A stretch of DNA of 6,367 nucleotides from Alphaproteobacteria bacterium (GTDB taxonomy: Bacteria; Pseudomonadota; Alphaproteobacteria; Sphingomonadales; Sphingomonadaceae), in contig JAQGLH010000269.1 in NCBI GenBank assembly GCA_028293005.1, forward strand, positions 1 to 6,367. Reading direction: 5' to 3'. The notes below the pieces were generated by a model. It was not told where the DNA came from. It saw only the letters and a list, made by a program, of their open reading frames with translations, and ran no database searches. Below, one piece after another: positions 4,473 through 6,367 of this stretch. The position numbers and the translations under genes are program-made. Positions within the stretch are counted from its first letter, which is position 1. Each line of letters starts with the position of its first letter.

Positions 4473-6367
4473 ATGCACCAATTGTTATTCCTGCTCGCGG
4501 CGAGCGCTGCACCGCTTTCGCCGCCTTCCGAGGCTTTGGCCAATACGATCATCGTCACGGCATCGCGCGAACCGATCGCGCTTGGTGACGCTCCGGTCTC
4601 GGCGACCGTGTTCGATCGCGCGACGCTCGAAGCGCTCGCCTTTCCGCTGACCAGCGACATCCTGCGCCTCGTTCCCGGCGCCTCGATCTCGACCGCCGGA
4701 CCGGCCGGCAGCCAGTCCCAGCTTCGCATCCGCGGCGCCGAAGCCAATCACAGCCTGCTGTTCATCGACGGCATCCGCTTCAACGATCCGGCGGCGGGCA
4801 ACGAAGCGCGTTTCGAGCTTCTCACCAACGACAGTTTGTCGCGGATCGAGGTCGTCCGCGGCCCGCAATCGGCCTTGTGGGGCTCCGAGGCACTCGGCGG
4901 CGTGGTCGCGGTCGAGACCGCCGACCCATTCGCCGGGACCCGCCTGCACGCCACCGCCGAATATGGCAGCCTCGACAGCTATCGCGCCGGCGGCCAATTC
5001 GCGGTTCGCACCGGCGATGTCGGATTGAGCGGCACCGGGACGTGGCTCGGCAGCAGCGGCATCGATTCGGTCGGCGACGGCGGCGAGCGCGACGGTTTCG
5101 AGAACCGTTCGGCGAGCCTCAAGGCCGTGTTCAGGCCGGCGCCCGACGCCGAGGCAGGCGTTTCCGGGCTGTGGGTCGACGGCAAGAGCGAGTTCGACGG
5201 CCTCGTCTGCGACGCCAACTTCAACTGCGCCCATGCCAACACGCTCGACGAGACACGCAACCGCCTGTTCGCGCTTCGCGGCTGGGGCAAGGCGAGCACC
5301 GGCGGCGCGCAGCCGTTGGACGTGTCGCTGAGCGCGAGCTATCTCGACAGCCGCAACCGGAATCTGCTCGGCCGTGATCCGATCAACGCGACGTTCGGCC
5401 GACGATCGACGATCGAAGCGCAAGCCTCGAAGACCTTGCTCGCCGTCGGCGGGCGCCAGCACCTGACCGTGGCGATCGATCACGAGCGCGAGGAGTTCCG
5501 CGCGCGCGACCAGCAATATTTCGGCGCGACGGATCAGGACCGCAGCCGCCATCTGACCGCTTATGTGGCGGAATGGCGCGGCGAATGGGGCAATTGGCTG
5601 GCGGGCGGCTTCGCGCTGCGCCACGACGATTTCAGCGCATTCGCGGATGCGACGACGATGCGTGCGAGCCTGCTCGTGCGTTTCGCGGAGGGCTGGACCG
5701 CGCACGCCGCTTACGGCGAAGGTATCGCCCAGCCGACCTTCTACGATCTCTACGGTTTCTTCCCCGACTCGTTCATCGGCAACCCGGCATTGACTCCAGA
5801 ACGCTCGGCGGGATGGGAGGCGGGCCTGCGTTGGTCGGGCGGCACGACAAGCATCGGAATTGTCGGCTTCACCAACCGCCTCAAGGACGAGATCCTCGAC
5901 ACGTTCGATCCGCAGACCTTCATCTCGAGCACCGCCAATGCCGACGGCAAGAGCCGCCGCCGCGGCATCGAGCTCGAGGCGCGGCACGGCTTCGGGGGCG
6001 CGTGGGCGCTGGCGTTCAACTACACCTATCTCGATGCCAACCAGCAGAAGTTCGCCGGAACCTTGGCGGTGCGCGAGCTGCGCCGCCCGAAGCATAGCGC
6101 CAACCTGATCGCCCTCGGCCGGCTCGGCCCGGTCGATATCGGGGCGAGCGTCGCCTATGTCGGCAAGCACCGCGACATGGATTTCGATGTCGTCCCGGCG
6201 CAGACCGTCTTGCTCGACGATTATCTGCTCGGCTCGCTCAATCGCGGTTGGTCGATCAGCCGGCGGGTGACGGCTTACGCCCGCATGGAAAACGCGTTCG
6301 GGGTCGATTACGAGGATGTCGTGGGATACGAGACAGCGGGACGGACGATCTATGCGGGCCTTCGCCT
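4473..6367 (+). CDS. btuB: TonB-dependent vitamin B12 outer-membrane receptor BtuB (3' end just outside window)
   Basis: An outer-membrane beta-barrel that imports cobalamin using energy from TonB-ExbBD. The frame is open without a stop for 631 codons to the window edge. ATG 4473 follows GGAGG by 6 nt. Residues 1-23 look like a signal peptide ending in ALA, though the n-region lacks Lys/Arg. NTIIVTASR (24-32) holds the TonB box. The plug follows at about 37-150, with SQLRIRGAEANHSLLFIDG (82-100) and RIEVVRGPQSALWGSEALGG (124-143). The rest is the 22-stranded barrel; Asp-rich loops near 199-260 resemble the Ca2+/B12-binding loops of E. coli BtuB. The only two cysteines, C246 and C252, lie in one such loop. 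The ending ENAFGVDYEDVVGYETAGRTIYAGLR is a standard receptor C-terminus, so only a few residues should be missing (E. coli BtuB is 614). The upstream B12 riboswitch makes the cobalamin assignment strong over other siderophore-type receptors. Confidence 0.95.
   Translation, partial: MHQLLFLLAASAAPLSPPSEALANTIIVTASREPIALGDAPVSATVFDRATLEALAFPLTSDILRLVPGASISTAGPAGSQSQLRIRGAEANHSLLFIDGIRFNDPAAGNEARFELLTNDSLSRIEVVRGPQSALWGSEALGGVVAVETADPFAGTRLHATAEYGSLDSYRAGGQFAVRTGDVGLSGTGTWLGSSGIDSVGDGGERDGFENRSASLKAVFRPAPDAEAGVSGLWVDGKSEFDGLVCDANFNCAHANTLDETRNRLFALRGWGKASTGGAQPLDVSLSASYLDSRNRNLLGRDPINATFGRRSTIEAQASKTLLAVGGRQHLTVAIDHEREEFRARDQQYFGATDQDRSRHLTAYVAEWRGEWGNWLAGGFALRHDDFSAFADATTMRASLLVRFAEGWTAHAAYGEGIAQPTFYDLYGFFPDSFIGNPALTPERSAGWEAGLRWSGGTTSIGIVGFTNRLKDEILDTFDPQTFISSTANADGKSRRRGIELEARHGFGGAWALAFNYTYLDANQQKFAGTLAVRELRRPKHSANLIALGRLGPVDIGASVAYVGKHRDMDFDVVPAQTVLLDDYLLGSLNRGWSISRRVTAYARMENAFGVDYEDVVGYETAGRTIYAGLR

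Noticed and set aside
4331..4588. 85-codon plus-strand frame starting in the riboswitch
   Set aside because: It begins inside the conserved cobalamin aptamer, overlaps the btuB start in another frame, and has no ribosome site or domain.
4485..6170. 561-codon open frame on the minus strand opposite btuB
   Set aside because: The plus-strand frame encodes a complete receptor with signal peptide, TonB box, plug and barrel motifs. The minus frame is Ala/Arg/Glu-rich low-information sequence of the kind produced by GC-rich codon bias, with no recognisable domain or ribosome site.
1..6367. CRISPR arrays, tRNA/rRNA genes, insertion sequences or phage-like integration sites
   Set aside because: No regularly spaced exact repeats, tRNA cloverleaf, rRNA sequence, transposase or paired terminal repeats were seen on either strand.

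Overview
The window is GC-rich DNA with dense, tightly spaced genes. The protein types (a Cys-free, zinc-independent-looking L31 with the HPAWTGG motif, a B12-riboswitch-controlled TonB-dependent receptor, and a glutaryl-CoA dehydrogenase beside a family III CoA-transferase) point to a Gram-negative alphaproteobacterium, probably a sphingomonad. The order-level placement is inference from overall resemblance, since no marker gene here settles it.

Left half, plus strand (1-3289). The window opens inside the C-terminal end of a sigma-54-dependent activator (AAA+ tail plus Fis-type helix-turn-helix). After a 67-nt gap containing an 8-bp inverted repeat comes a compact run of three genes: a small four-helix DUF423 membrane protein (start reassigned to 519), glutaryl-CoA dehydrogenase gcdH (overlapping the previous gene by 8 nt), and a CaiB/BaiF family III CoA-transferase 13 nt downstream. 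The last two suggest a short glutarate-use route: CoA transfer to glutarate, then oxidative decarboxylation of glutaryl-CoA to crotonyl-CoA. The activator may or may not control them; no sigma-54 promoter (TGGCAC/TTGC type) was seen in the gap.

Middle, minus strand (3332-4113). Converging on the CoA-transferase are rpmE (ribosomal protein L31) and, downstream of it, a GNAT N-acetyltransferase with a GTG start. A perfect 18-nt inverted repeat fills almost the whole gap between them. The 42-nt convergent gap at 3290-3331 is made of a degenerate 15-16-nt tandem repeat that runs into both stop codons.

Right part, plus strand (4188-6367). Divergent from rpmE is a cobalamin riboswitch followed by a 112-nt expression platform and btuB, an outer-membrane vitamin B12 receptor that runs off the window with probably only a few C-terminal residues missing. 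The platform has no T-tract terminator but can fold a long hairpin that buries the btuB Shine-Dalgarno sequence, suggesting translational control. A second small hairpin carries a loop complementary to an aptamer loop, a candidate for the kissing interaction known from this riboswitch class.

No clearly new biological system is visible. The points most worth following up are the riboswitch platform architecture, the tandem repeat across two convergent stop codons, and the rpmE/GNAT palindrome.
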